A DNA stretch of 64,000 bases from contig JAGXAN010000005.1 in assembly GCA_019075865.1 (NCBI GenBank), positions 62,001 to 126,000 of the forward strand, written 5' to 3'. The notes under the pieces are model-generated. The model worked only from the letters and a program-made list of their open reading frames with translations. It searched no databases and was not told the origin of the DNA. The translations under genes and the position numbers were made by a program. This DNA comes from Hyphomicrobiales bacterium. GTDB lineage: Bacteria > Pseudomonadota > Alphaproteobacteria > Rhizobiales > Beijerinckiaceae. This document shows positions 8,692-16,969 of this stretch, piece after piece. Position 1 is the stretch's first letter, and each line of letters starts with the position of its first letter.

Positions 8692-9885
8692 GTGACGCGC
8701 ATTGCCATATCAGGCGGCGGAATTGGCGGGCTCACCGCAGCGCTGGCCCTTGCCGATATTGGTTGCGAAGTCGATGTTTTTGAGCAAAGCGACGCGTTCA
8801 GCGAAGTAGGCGCGGGCATCCAACTGGCCCCCAACGCCTGCCGGGTGTTGCACGAGTTGAATGTGCTGCCACTTCTGGCCGGATTGGCGATAGAGCCGAC
8901 CGCACTCGAAATACTGGACGGACATTCCCGCAAGCAATTGGCGCAAATGCCTTTGGGCGCGATCGCGGAAAAGCGCTGGGGCGCACCGACACTAGTGGTG
9001 CACCGCGCAGATCTGCAGCAGGCATTGCTGCAAGCGGCAGCCACCCGCAAGGGCGTGCGGGTTCACACGGGCGCAACCATTGCCGATCCGATCATCCAGA
9101 CAGATCGCATCACCCTTGAAACCCCGAGCATCGGCTCAATGGATTTTGACGCCCTGATTGGTGCCGAAGGCTTGAATTCTGCGCTGCGCAGCAAACTGTT
9201 TGCGGCACCCAAGCCGGAGTTCTCGCATCGCATAGCCTGGCGTAACGTGGTTCCGGTTGAAATGGTCCCGGCATTCGCCAAGGCCAACAAAACCAGCCTC
9301 TGGCTCGGATCGCATGCGCATCTGGTGCATTACCCGGTGCGAGGCGGCACATTGGTCAATGTCGTCGCCATCACGGTCTGGCATGGAGATGCCAGCGATG
9401 TCACCGGCAGCAATTTCTGGGACCAGCAAATCGCCATCGACAATTTGTATCAGCACTTTGGCTTCTGGCATGAAGACGCGCTTTCGCTTTTATCTTCCGA
9501 TGACAATTGGCGTTGCTGGCCCTTGATGGACAGCGCACCCAATTTTCAGTGGAACATGGGCCGGGTCGCATTGCTGGGCGATGCGGCGCACCCAACGCTG
9601 CCATTCATGGCCCAAGGCTCGGCGCAGGCCATTGAGGATGCGGCTGCCCTCGCCTGCCTCATAGCGGCGCAACGCACCGACATTCCTGCCGCGCTTGCCC
9701 GCTACAGCCAGTTGCGTGCACCGCGCGCCGCCCGCGTTCAGGCCCTTTCGCGCCAGCAGGGCCAGATTTACCACCTCAGCGGTATCGCCGCCTTTGCCCG
9801 CAATAGCGTCATGCGAATGATGAGCCCCGAGCACCTCGCCGCGCGCACCGACTGGATTTATGGACATGACGCTACAAAATGCTAG
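8692..9885 (+). CDS. FAD-dependent monooxygenase (salicylate hydroxylase/UbiH-like)
   Basis: This 397-residue flavoprotein begins with a Rossmann GxGxxG (ISGGGIGGLTAALAL), followed by VDVFEQ, the acidic end of beta 2 that binds the ribose. It has the second FAD motif VALLGDAAHPTLPFMAQGSA at about 290-310 and a central DALIGAEGLNSALR matching the DG motif region. These are marks of class A aromatic hydroxylases. The start is GTG at 8692, three bases after the zinc-finger gene stop. The substrate is unknown; members include 3- or 6-hydroxybenzoate and salicylate hydroxylases as well as ubiquinone-ring hydroxylases. The gene stops 22 bases before the tRNA-Leu gene. Confidence 0.88.
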   Translation: MTRIAISGGGIGGLTAALALADIGCEVDVFEQSDAFSEVGAGIQLAPNACRVLHELNVLPLLAGLAIEPTALEILDGHSRKQLAQMPLGAIAEKRWGAPTLVVHRADLQQALLQAAATRKGVRVHTGATIADPIIQTDRITLETPSIGSMDFDALIGAEGLNSALRSKLFAAPKPEFSHRIAWRNVVPVEMVPAFAKANKTSLWLGSHAHLVHYPVRGGTLVNVVAITVWHGDASDVTGSNFWDQQIAIDNLYQHFGFWHEDALSLLSSDDNWRCWPLMDSAPNFQWNMGRVALLGDAAHPTLPFMAQGSAQAIEDAAALACLIAAQRTDIPAALARYSQLRAPRAARVQALSRQQGQIYHLSGIAAFARNSVMRMMSPEHLAARTDWIYGHDATKC

Positions 9886-9907
9886 AAGGGCCCGGTAGCA
9901 GACGGAC

Positions 9908-9994
9908 GCGGACGTGGCGAAACTGGTAGACGCAGCAGACTTAAAATCTGTTTCTTGTACAAGAGTGCGGGTTCGACTCCCGCCGCCCGCACCA
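9908..9994 (+). tRNA. tRNA-Leu (anticodon UAA)
   Basis: This is an 87-base class II tRNA with an encoded CCA end. The anticodon loop CTTAAAA has anticodon TAA at 9942-9944 in a CAGA/TCTG stem. A long variable arm of the CTTGTACAAG type and a T arm GCGGG-TTCGACT-CCCGC are present. The acceptor stem GCGGACG/CGCCCGC pairs except for an A·C mismatch at position 5:68. A possible promoter lies inside the end of the upstream gene: TGGACA at 9861, a 16-base spacer and TAGAAG at 9883. The next coding region starts only 17 bases after the CCA. Confidence 0.95.
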
Positions 9995-10011
9995 CTATTC
10001 ACGGAAAACCA

Positions 10012-10212
10012 ATGACCGACCCGGCTCACTTGAACGAAATCATTACTGGCACCGCCAAGCCTCTTTCACGCAAGCTCGTCGAAATTTTTCGCGATGCCGC
10101 GCGTGACCCATCGGTCGCGAAGGATGATTATATGCAGCGCTTAAAAAATGAAATGGAAGCGGCTCTGCAAGAAGGACAGCCGAATGCGGTTAGTGAATCT
10201 AACAGTCCGTAA
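10012..10212 (+). CDS. Small helical protein of unknown function, first gene of the ATPase module
   Basis: This 66-residue protein begins MTDPAHLNEIITG. It is mostly charged and probably alpha-helical (KLVEIFRDAARD, DYMQRLKNEMEAALQEG), with no signal peptide, membrane segment or cysteine. I do not recognise it. Its ATG lies 17 bases after the tRNA-Leu gene, so it has almost no room for its own promoter and may be read from the tRNA transcript. Its last 29 bases overlap the start of the downstream ATPase gene, and a GAAGGA inside it serves as the ribosome-binding site of that gene. The overlap implies a joint function, such as a regulator, inhibitor or small partner of the ATPase. Confidence 0.6.
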   Translation: MTDPAHLNEIITGTAKPLSRKLVEIFRDAARDPSVAKDDYMQRLKNEMEAALQEGQPNAVSESNSP

Positions 10213-12619
10213 TTTTCGTGGGTTCGGAAACACGGCAGAGACGATCTCGCTCGACGGTGACGTGTTGCTTTTCTACGGGCCGAACGGCTTCGGCAAAACC
10301 AGCCTTGCCGAAGCTATCGAGTGGTTGTTTTACGGCATTACCAAGCGGCGACAGCAGGGCGAAAGCTATAGCCGGAGCGAATACGCCAATAGCTTTGCCA
10401 ATGTTCACGGTGGTTCGCCAACCGAAGTGTCGGCCACAGTTGATTGGGGTGGAAGGCACATCGTTTTGTCTCGGCGTCTAACCCAAGCGGAGGCGTCTGA
10501 AACATTTGTGGACGGAACGCGGATTTCGTTTTCGTCGATCAACCTCAATCCCATTGAGGCTGTTTATCCCGTCATAGCGCAGCATGGGTTGCAAACCTTC
10601 GTACATTCCAAGCCCAAGGATCGCCGTGATGCGATCTGCGCTGCACTAGGACTCGACGAATTGACTACGTTGAAGAATGCGCTCGATAGCGCGCGCTCCT
10701 CATTTCAACGCACACCGCCTCGTTCCGTTAGTGATGCGCGTCAGGAATTGGTCGCGAACGCGCGCACACTTTCCCAAATCACCGAAACGCAAGAACTTGC
10801 GCGTCGTTGGCTTTCGACAACACTTCAGCTGCGCATCGATATCGATAGACAGGCGCTGCTTGGCGCAGCTCGCACCTTGACGGGAGCAGCATGCACGAAC
10901 TCAGATGATGCGCTTGCAAGCCTCCGGGAACGTCGGCAACTCGCTAGCCGATCCGTATTTGACGCCGACAAGATTAAGCCGAACCATAGCACGCTGCCAG
11001 CAATCAAAACAGAATTTGAAGCGGTAAAAGTTAGGCTTACTGATGTTGAGAGAGCAATAGCGGCGGTCGTCGCATCAATGGCATCAGCCTATAAATCCGC
11101 ATTCTTAGAATTGTGGAAGAAGGGACTGGAACTTTCTCCATCGGGTGATGAATGCCCGATGTGTGAGGAAAATACATTAAACTCAACCAAGCGAACAGAA
11201 CTTGAAAAAAGATTGGCTGATAGCGCAGATCGTATCGCTAAGAACGAGGCGTTAACGACCGCCGTCATTGCCGCGAAGGCTAGGATTGCAAGTCTTACGT
11301 CTCACATTGGTGAATTCGGCGTTGGCGAACTTACAACTGACGATGTTGAACAGCTTCGCAAACTTTTCGCCATCGACTTACAACCGCTCGACTCGTTTCT
11401 GCCAGAACTGGAGGCGTTTAGAACCGCAAGAATTGACGTGCTACAAAAGCTAAAAGTCGCGGAAGCATTCTTGAATAGCTGCGCTGCCCAGCTTGAGGCA
11501 CCAGATGCGATGCCGCTGGTTGTCGAACAGGCAGCGCGCATCAAGGATGCGCTAACAAGTGTTGCGGAACCGAGTGTCCAAGCGTTGCACGCCTACTCCG
11601 AACATTGGTGCACGTTCGAGCCACGTTTTTCGGCGCTCATTTCGTCTGACGAATTTGTCGCTCGCATCGATGCGGTAGGTAAAACCCTGCGCGCGGAACC
11701 GATGATGCGCGTGCTGGATCGGTACGACAAAGTATTGGAGGAAACCCAAGAACTCATTCGGTCGGTTGAAGCGGAAATGCAGCGGCGACAAGCATCTTTG
11801 CTTTCCACGCGCGGTGCCGAGGTCAAGGGCCTCTACGACAGGCTCAACCGAGGCGCTGACGTTGTGTTTGAGAGTATGGAGCCGGGAACGGATTCCATGA
11901 AGCTGAATGCAAAAAGCTTTGGCACGCGCATGTCTGCGGCTGCTAATTTAAGCGAGTGCCAGTTGAATTGCCTTGGCCTAGCCATGTGGCTAATGAGAGC
12001 GACAACCCCATCTTCGCCTTTTGGCTTCGTGTTGCTGGACGACCCAGTCCAATCAATGGACGACGATCACACCGAGGCGTTCATTTCCGACATCGTTCCG
12101 CACCTTCTGGACGATCACGGTAAACAAGTAATCGTTTTGTCGCACGTCAAACGGATTACGGAGCGTTTGCGCGAACTGAATCCAGCGCGCAGGCTCAAGG
12201 TATTCCACTACGACAGCTATGCGCGCGGCGGTCCTGCTATCACAGAGCAGATCGCATTGCAGAAGCTCCTGACGGAAATTAGGGGCGCGGCGCGGGGTAA
12301 TGAGGAGAACCGGGCATACAGCGTTGATCGCATCCGCATCTTGTCCGAGCGCCTCATCCGTGAGCTGCACTTACAAGTAATGGGCGTACCGGCGCCGTCA
12401 CCACAATATGATCGCGCAACGGCAAAAGAGCTTCTCCCATTGTTTCAGTCGATCACCGGAACTACGCCGCAGGAACACGTCAGCTTACGCGATACAATTT
12501 CATTTTCCGATCCAGCACATCACACGGAAGTTGGCTACTCGGTGCCAGTGCTTTCAAACATCCAGCCTCATATCGACAGACTTGAAACCATATTGAGAAA
12601 ATACCGCTTGATCTCGTGA
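10184..12619 (+). CDS. Rad50/SMC-like AAA ATPase with CxxC hook; candidate defence protein
   Basis: This 811-residue ABC-type ATPase has a split head. Walker A GPNGFGKTS is at 32-40. Helical arms follow, with CPMC at 324-327, a Rad50-style zinc-hook position. The signature LSECQLNCLGLA is at about 589-600, with Cys replacing the usual Gly of LSxGQ. Walker B is FGFVLLDDPVQSMD at about 613-626, and the His-loop is VIVLSHV at about 649-655. A further 155 residues follow, with RLIRE at 724-728 and HH at 779-780. The start at 10184 (MRLVNLTVRNFRGFG) has GAAGGA seven bases upstream. The fold is shared by Rad50/SbcC, RloC-type anticodon nucleases and many defence-island ATPases. A nuclease is not visible with certainty. 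Codon choice looks less GC-biased than in the neighbours. Confidence 0.8.
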   Translation: MRLVNLTVRNFRGFGNTAETISLDGDVLLFYGPNGFGKTSLAEAIEWLFYGITKRRQQGESYSRSEYANSFANVHGGSPTEVSATVDWGGRHIVLSRRLTQAEASETFVDGTRISFSSINLNPIEAVYPVIAQHGLQTFVHSKPKDRRDAICAALGLDELTTLKNALDSARSSFQRTPPRSVSDARQELVANARTLSQITETQELARRWLSTTLQLRIDIDRQALLGAARTLTGAACTNSDDALASLRERRQLASRSVFDADKIKPNHSTLPAIKTEFEAVKVRLTDVERAIAAVVASMASAYKSAFLELWKKGLELSPSGDECPMCEENTLNSTKRTELEKRLADSADRIAKNEALTTAVIAAKARIASLTSHIGEFGVGELTTDDVEQLRKLFAIDLQPLDSFLPELEAFRTARIDVLQKLKVAEAFLNSCAAQLEAPDAMPLVVEQAARIKDALTSVAEPSVQALHAYSEHWCTFEPRFSALISSDEFVARIDAVGKTLRAEPMMRVLDRYDKVLEETQELIRSVEAEMQRRQASLLSTRGAEVKGLYDRLNRGADVVFESMEPGTDSMKLNAKSFGTRMSAAANLSECQLNCLGLAMWLMRATTPSSPFGFVLLDDPVQSMDDDHTEAFISDIVPHLLDDHGKQVIVLSHVKRITERLRELNPARRLKVFHYDSYARGGPAITEQIALQKLLTEIRGAARGNEENRAYSVDRIRILSERLIRELHLQVMGVPAPSPQYDRATAKELLPLFQSITGTTPQEHVSLRDTISFSDPAHHTEVGYSVPVLSNIQPHIDRLETILRKYRLIS

Positions 12620-12758
12620 GGAAAACTGCAACCGCGTGGTGTGCTTAAGTCAGGGCACCAGGTCTCGTCGCGCAAGAATACTGCGAATGTTGTGTAAATT
12701 GGTTCGTGTATATTGCTGGGCCAAGGAGTCTTCGGGATAATTTGGCCACGCATTTGTA

Positions 12759-12789
12759 ATTTGAGCGGCTTGGTTCCGGCCGCTCAAAT
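12759..12789. terminator. Perfect 11-bp hairpin between convergent genes
   Basis: Arms ATTTGAGCGGC and GCCGCTCAAAT are perfectly complementary around a 9-base loop. The hairpin lies 140 bases after the ATPase gene and 29 bases after the end of the small minus-strand gene that stops at 12818. No long T run follows on either side, so intrinsic termination is likely but unproven. It marks the right boundary of the ATPase segment. Confidence 0.55.
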
Positions 12790-12817
12790 GGTTCACCTCA
12801 ATCTCCCAGCCCCGCCG

Positions 12818-13108
12818 CTAATGTCCCACCTGCCCCTGTTTGGAGCCATAGCCGGGAATGAAGCAGCGGCAGTGCCCGCCAATCATGGCCGGTGTCGACA
12901 TGTCGCAATTGCCGTGCTCGGTAATACAAACATCGCCATAGCTTGGCGATTTGCGGGCGCTTTGCGGCCCATCTGCCTTGCGCTCCGGCGCATGGTTGCC
13001 GGCTTGAACGTCCAGATCAGCGACGCGAAAAAGACCCCTCGGGTTTACCTGCGGTAGCACAATCCATATCCACACGCTCAAGATCAACACAAGATGATTG
13101 GGCTGCAT
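12818..13108 (-). CDS. Small secreted Cys-containing protein (paralogue A)
   Basis: This 96-residue protein starts with MQPNHLVLILSVWIWIVLPQ, a signal-peptide or membrane-anchor-like helix. It ends in a Cys pattern VCITEHGNC...GGHCRCFIPGYGSKQG. An AGGAG lies eight bases before the ATG at 13108. The C-terminal 37 residues resemble those of the next gene downstream in the window (13326-13751) in every Cys and in the PGYG turn. The four cysteines could form two disulfides in the periplasm. The function is unknown. The pair suggests a small alphaproteobacterial secreted family. Confidence 0.75.
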   Translation of the reverse strand: MQPNHLVLILSVWIWIVLPQVNPRGLFRVADLDVQAGNHAPERKADGPQSARKSPSYGDVCITEHGNCDMSTPAMIGGHCRCFIPGYGSKQGQVGH

Positions 13109-13325
13109 AGTCCAGTCTCCTCATTGGGAAAATTTATGTGAATGGAACCGCATGAAAGGCAGCCAGTCTGGTGAGGGACAAGCACAAAATGCAGGCCATT
13201 CGCTTCAATAATTGCAGATTCCATCTTCCAGAGCACCAAAACATAAGGGCGCCGAACCTACAAAATCATGACACGCACACGAGTGGCATCGCGTTTGAGC
13301 GGATAAAATTTACGCAGACCGCCCT

Positions 13326-13751
13326 TCAGGGCACCGATTGGCCAGACATTTTCCCGTAGCCGGGAAAGTAGCAGGTGCAATGGCGACCGGCAAATTCCGG
13401 CCCCGGCAGCGTGCAATGGCCCACCTGCGTCACGCAATAATTGGCCATGGTGTGACGCCCATAGGGCGAATAGGGCGGCGGCACAAAGCCTTCCGCTGGA
13501 TAGCCGTAATCTGGCTCGACCGAATAGACCGGCGGGGCTGAATAGACCGGCGGGTAATAGGGCTGGGGCGGATAATAGGGCACAACCGGCCGCTCCCCTT
13601 GAAAAAATTGCGCCTGATGATGATGGCGGAACCCATGAAATTTATGGAAAATGGCAGCGCCGTCACCCACGGGCCGGGCCATGGCTGCACCCCCGAACGC
13701 CAGAAGAACCACAAACACTGCCGTCGACAGAATAGATGAACTGTTTCGCAT
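13326..13751 (-). CDS. Small secreted Pro/Tyr-rich protein with C-terminal four-Cys motif (paralogue B)
   Basis: This 141-residue protein begins MRNSSSILSTAVFVVLLAFG, a signal peptide with a likely cut after GGAAMA. A His-rich and then Pro/Tyr-rich linker follows (PYYPPQPYYPPVYSAPPVYS). The C-terminal domain reads YCVTQVGHC...GRHCTCYFPGYGKMSG, matching the end of the neighbouring gene at 12818-13108. The start at 13751 is chosen because the signal peptide begins there and GGGAG lies upstream. ATG 13781 is an alternative. It is probably a periplasmic or surface protein whose linker spans the envelope. The function is unknown. Confidence 0.75.
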   Translation of the reverse strand: MRNSSSILSTAVFVVLLAFGGAAMARPVGDGAAIFHKFHGFRHHHQAQFFQGERPVVPYYPPQPYYPPVYSAPPVYSVEPDYGYPAEGFVPPPYSPYGRHTMANYCVTQVGHCTLPGPEFAGRHCTCYFPGYGKMSGQSVP

Positions 13752-13946
13752 GTTCAGCGCTCCCGCAAGATGTTCCATCATACAAAATCACCCCTAAATT
13801 AGCAAGTTTTACCCGCATGCCAGCACCTGCGCGCAAATGCAACAACCCTAAATCGCTCAAATAGCGGACGGATTGATTGCAAATCACATGTGGGTTCAGT
13901 AACACTCCGCCTATCGAATTTTTTGCGTCGAATTGGGTTCACCCGC

Positions 13947-14429
13947 ATGCAGGACGACAAGACCGCACAATCGCTCGCCGCACAGGACCCGCCGGACGCG
14001 GAAGGCGGATTACGCCTGTTCGCTTTTGATGAGTTGGACCTTGCCATCGTCTCCGCCAGCATGCAGGAGGCGATCATTTCGCCATCCCAGATGCTGTTCC
14101 AGAAAAACCAGCAGCGCTTCGTTCTGGCCGGCGACCGGCTGGATTGGGATTTGGCCCATACCGGCACTTACGAGCGGGTAACGACGGGCCTGCATTTTGA
14201 AACCGTGCAGAAGGTCGAACGCAGCGGCTTTGAGCAAGGGCTGGATGCCAAGGATCTCACCCTGTTGAGCATCCATTTCCACGCCGAGCAGGCACCGGGC
14301 GGCTATGTCATCCTGGTCTTTTCAGGTGGGGCGGCGTTGCGGCTTCACGTTGCCTGCCTGGAAGCCAGTCTGCGCGATCTGGGGCCACGGAGAAAAGTTG
14401 ACAAACCTGCCGACGCCAACCCCTTGTAG
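13947..14429 (+). CDS. DUF2948 family protein
   Basis: This 160-residue cytoplasmic protein contains LRLFAFDELDLAIVSASMQEA near the start and ALRLHVACLEASLRDLG at the end. It matches the alphaproteobacterial DUF2948 family, which typically sits just upstream of hisD, as here with a 27-base gap. No catalytic motif is evident and the function is unknown. The start at 13947 (MQDDKTAQSL) is chosen by family length. A GTG at 13890 would add 19 residues. The conserved neighbourhood suggests a link to histidine synthesis or simple cotranscription. Confidence 0.8.
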   Translation: MQDDKTAQSLAAQDPPDAEGGLRLFAFDELDLAIVSASMQEAIISPSQMLFQKNQQRFVLAGDRLDWDLAHTGTYERVTTGLHFETVQKVERSGFEQGLDAKDLTLLSIHFHAEQAPGGYVILVFSGGAALRLHVACLEASLRDLGPRRKVDKPADANPL

Positions 14430-14456
14430 CGACCCTTCCACGAGTTAGAGATTCCC

Positions 14457-15752
14457 ATGCCCATTCGGCTCAACGCCAGTTCACCCGATTTTCCCGAAGC
14501 CTTCGCAGCATTGCTCGCGATGAAACGCGAGGTGTCGCAAGACGTCGACACGCAGGTTGCGGCCATAATCGCCAATGTGCAGACCCTCGGTGACCGCGCA
14601 CTCATCGACTATTCGCGCCAGTTTGACCGCGTCGATCTGGAAAAGCTGGGCTTGCGGGTTTCGGACAGCGAAATCGACGCCGCCGCCGCCCAATGCCCCG
14701 CAGAGGCGCTGGCTGCGCTGCAACTGGCCCATCAGCGCATCATCGCCTACCACCAGCGGCAACTTCCCGTGGATGCCAGCTTTACCGATTCGCTTGGCGT
14801 GACGCTGGGCTGGCGCTGGCGCGCGATTGAAGCCGTCGGGCTGTATGTGCCCGGTGGCACCGCCAGCTATCCGTCATCCGTGCTGATGAATGCGGTGCCC
14901 GCAAAGGTCGCGGGCGTGCCGCGCATCGTCATGGTTGTGCCCGCCCCCGACGGCAAGATCAATCCACTGGTGCTGGCAGCCGCCCGCATTGGCGGCGTGG
15001 ATGAGGTCTATCGCGTTGGCGGGGCGCAGGCGATTGCGGCGCTGGCCTATGGCACGGCCAGCATGGCTCCAGTCGCCAAGATCGTCGGCCCCGGCAACGC
15101 CTATGTCGCCGCCGCCAAGCGCCGGGTGTTTGGCAAAGTCGGCATTGACATGATCGCCGGGCCGTCGGAAGTCCTGGTGCTGGCCGATGCAAGCGCCAAT
15201 CCAGACTGGATCGCCGCCGACCTGTTGGCGCAAGCCGAGCACGACAAGGCCGCCCAATCGGTTCTCATCACCAGCAGCGCAAGCCTCGCCGACGCCGTCG
15301 CCGCCAGCCTGGAGCGCCAGCTCACCACCCTGCCCCGCCGCGACATAGCCGCCGCAAGCTGGCGCGATTTTGGCGCGATCATCACCGTCAAGTCGCTCAA
15401 GGGCGCCATTGCGCTGGTGGACCAGTTCGCCTCCGAGCATCTTGAGATCATTGCCGAGGACGCGCAGGAACTCGTCGCCGAAATCCGCAATGCCGGTGCC
15501 ATTTTCATCGGCGGTTACACGCCTGAAGCGATTGGCGATTATGTCGGGGGCTCCAATCATGTGCTGCCCACGGCGCGCTCGGCCCGGTTTTCTTCCGGAC
15601 TTGGCGTTTATGATTTCATGAAACGCACCTCGATATTGCAATGCGACGCCGCAAGCCTGCGCGCACTGGCACCTGCCGCCATCGCCCTTGGCAAGGCTGA
15701 AGGGCTGGATGCGCATGCCCGCTCCGTCGCCATGCGCCTCAATCTGGAATAA
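14457..15752 (+). CDS. hisD: Histidinol dehydrogenase
   Basis: This 431-residue enzyme performs the last two steps of histidine synthesis (histidinol to histidinal to histidine, NAD-linked, zinc-dependent). Visible family motifs include [17 protein letters not shown], the [12 protein letters not shown] signature, [15 protein letters not shown] with the zinc-binding Gln/His, and SEHLEI near the C-terminus with the catalytic Glu-His. Length is normal. It lies between DUF2948 and UPF0262 genes, with only four bases between its stop and the UPF0262 start. That is a common order in alphaproteobacteria, and the rest of the his pathway lies elsewhere. Confidence 0.97.
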   Translation: MPIRLNASSPDFPEAFAALLAMKREVSQDVDTQVAAIIANVQTLGDRALIDYSRQFDRVDLEKLGLRVSDSEIDAAAAQCPAEALAALQLAHQRIIAYHQRQLPVDASFTDSLGVTLGWRWRAIEAVGLYVPGGTASYPSSVLMNAVPAKVAGVPRIVMVVPAPDGKINPLVLAAARIGGVDEVYRVGGAQAIAALAYGTASMAPVAKIVGPGNAYVAAAKRRVFGKVGIDMIAGPSEVLVLADASANPDWIAADLLAQAEHDKAAQSVLITSSASLADAVAASLERQLTTLPRRDIAAASWRDFGAIITVKSLKGAIALVDQFASEHLEIIAEDAQELVAEIRNAGAIFIGGYTPEAIGDYVGGSNHVLPTARSARFSSGLGVYDFMKRTSILQCDAASLRALAPAAIALGKAEGLDAHARSVAMRLNLE

Positions 15753-15756
15753 GACG

Positions 15757-16236
15757 ATGGAGGCCAACCGAACCCGTCGCCTTGCCAGGGTCACGCTGAA
15801 TGAAACCTCGATCGGGCGTGGCACGCCCGATCAGGAACACGAACGCGAAATCGCCATTTACGACCTCACCGAAAGCAATGATTTTGCCGTACCGGGGGAT
15901 GAATCGGGGCCCTACACGCTCGATATTTCATTGCAGGAGGCACGGCTGTCCCTAGCCATTGCCCGCGAGGATGGCACGCCCGTCGTCACGCATTTGCTTT
16001 CGCTCTCGCCTTTTCGTTCGATTTTCAAAGATTATTTCCTGGTCTGCGAAAGCTATTATGCGGCCATCCGCACCGCCTCCCCCGCGCAGATCGAGGCCAT
16101 AGACACCGGGCGGCGCAATTTGCACAACGAGGGTGCCGTGCTGCTGAAAGCCCGCCTCGAAAACAAAATCGACTGTGATTTTGATACCGCCCGCCGGCTG
16201 TTCACGCTGATTACCGCCCTGCACTGGCGCGGCTGA
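15757..16236 (+). CDS. UPF0262 family protein
   Basis: This 159-residue protein reads [30 protein letters not shown] at the start and [30 protein letters not shown] near the end, both typical of UPF0262. The family is restricted largely to alphaproteobacteria and usually follows hisD, as here. No membrane segment, signal or catalytic motif is seen, and its biochemical role is unknown. The ATG at 15757 is four bases after the hisD stop, so translation is probably coupled. The next plus-strand gene is 113 bases away and likely has its own promoter. Confidence 0.9.
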   Translation: MEANRTRRLARVTLNETSIGRGTPDQEHEREIAIYDLTESNDFAVPGDESGPYTLDISLQEARLSLAIAREDGTPVVTHLLSLSPFRSIFKDYFLVCESYYAAIRTASPAQIEAIDTGRRNLHNEGAVLLKARLENKIDCDFDTARRLFTLITALHWRG

Positions 16237-16349
16237 AGGCGCAGCGGCACACAATCCCGGATTCAAAACCATTCATCTTACATTTTGCCGCATTGATTTG
16301 CTGTAATCACATTGTTACCAATAAACGTCCGTTTTGAAAGGCTGCCGGA

Positions 16350-16925
16350 ATGTCATCGTCACGTCGCGCCAAAGCATTGAATTCAAAATCCCTTGTCAAA
16401 ATCGCAACCCGCGCGCCCGCCCTTGCACTGCTGGCCGGGACATGGCCCCTGCAACTGGCCCTGCCTGCCGCCGCAGAGGAATTTCAAGGCGGCAATATCC
16501 ATATTATATCGCCTTGGTCACGCGCCACGCCGCCCGGTGCACCGGTTGCTGGCGGTTACATGCTGATCAAGAACACCGGCGGAAGCGCCGACACCCTGCT
16601 CGGCGCAACCAGCCCCATCGCCAAAGAGGGTCAGGTGCATGAAATGCACATGGACGCGCAAGTGATGAGAATGCGCGAACTCACGCATGGCTTGACGATC
16701 CCCGCCCATGGCGAAGTGACGCTCAAACCCGGCAATTACCATCTGATGTTCACCGGACTGAACACGCAGTTGAAGCTTGGTACAAAGTTTGATGCTGTTT
16801 TGAACTTTGCCCATGCCGGCAAAATCAAGGTAATCTTCCAGGTGGGTTCAATGGCTGCCATGAAGCCAGATTCGGATATGTCGGAGTCTATGAAAATGGA
16901 CGGCATGAAGGACATGAAAAAATAG
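16350..16925 (+). CDS. Periplasmic copper chaperone PCuAC
   Basis: This 191-residue protein has a signal sequence of about 42 residues ending LPAAA and a PCuAC domain. The copper-binding residues follow the family rule H-x10-M-x22-H-x-M: His97, Met108, His131 and Met133, seen as VHEMHM...MRM...NYHLMF. A Met-rich tail (MAAMKPDSDMSESMKMDGMKDMKK) could add copper sites. PCuAC proteins hand Cu(I) to SCO1 and then to the CuA or CuB centre of cytochrome oxidase. The SCO1 gene follows 44 bases downstream, which supports this role. Confidence 0.93.
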   Translation: MSSSRRAKALNSKSLVKIATRAPALALLAGTWPLQLALPAAAEEFQGGNIHIISPWSRATPPGAPVAGGYMLIKNTGGSADTLLGATSPIAKEGQVHEMHMDAQVMRMRELTHGLTIPAHGEVTLKPGNYHLMFTGLNTQLKLGTKFDAVLNFAHAGKIKVIFQVGSMAAMKPDSDMSESMKMDGMKDMKK

Positions 16926-16969
16926 CCTAAGCTGTCGGCAACCAGGCCCATCTGCGAACAGGATCATAT

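Noticed and set aside
9950-12800. Integrase, transposase or phage genes marking the module as a classical island
   Set aside because: None is present among the readable frames, so the island status rests only on tRNA linkage, gene type and composition.
12620-13325. A second copy of the tRNA-Leu 3' end (attachment-site repeat) after the ATPase module
   Set aside because: I looked for the T-arm and acceptor sequence (TTCGACTCCCGC and CGCCCGCACCA) downstream and did not see it, so no direct att repeat is claimed.
13171-13359. A 62-residue plus-strand frame between the two small secreted-protein genes
   Set aside because: No ribosome-binding site, and no protein-like features. It overlaps the end of a better-supported minus-strand gene.
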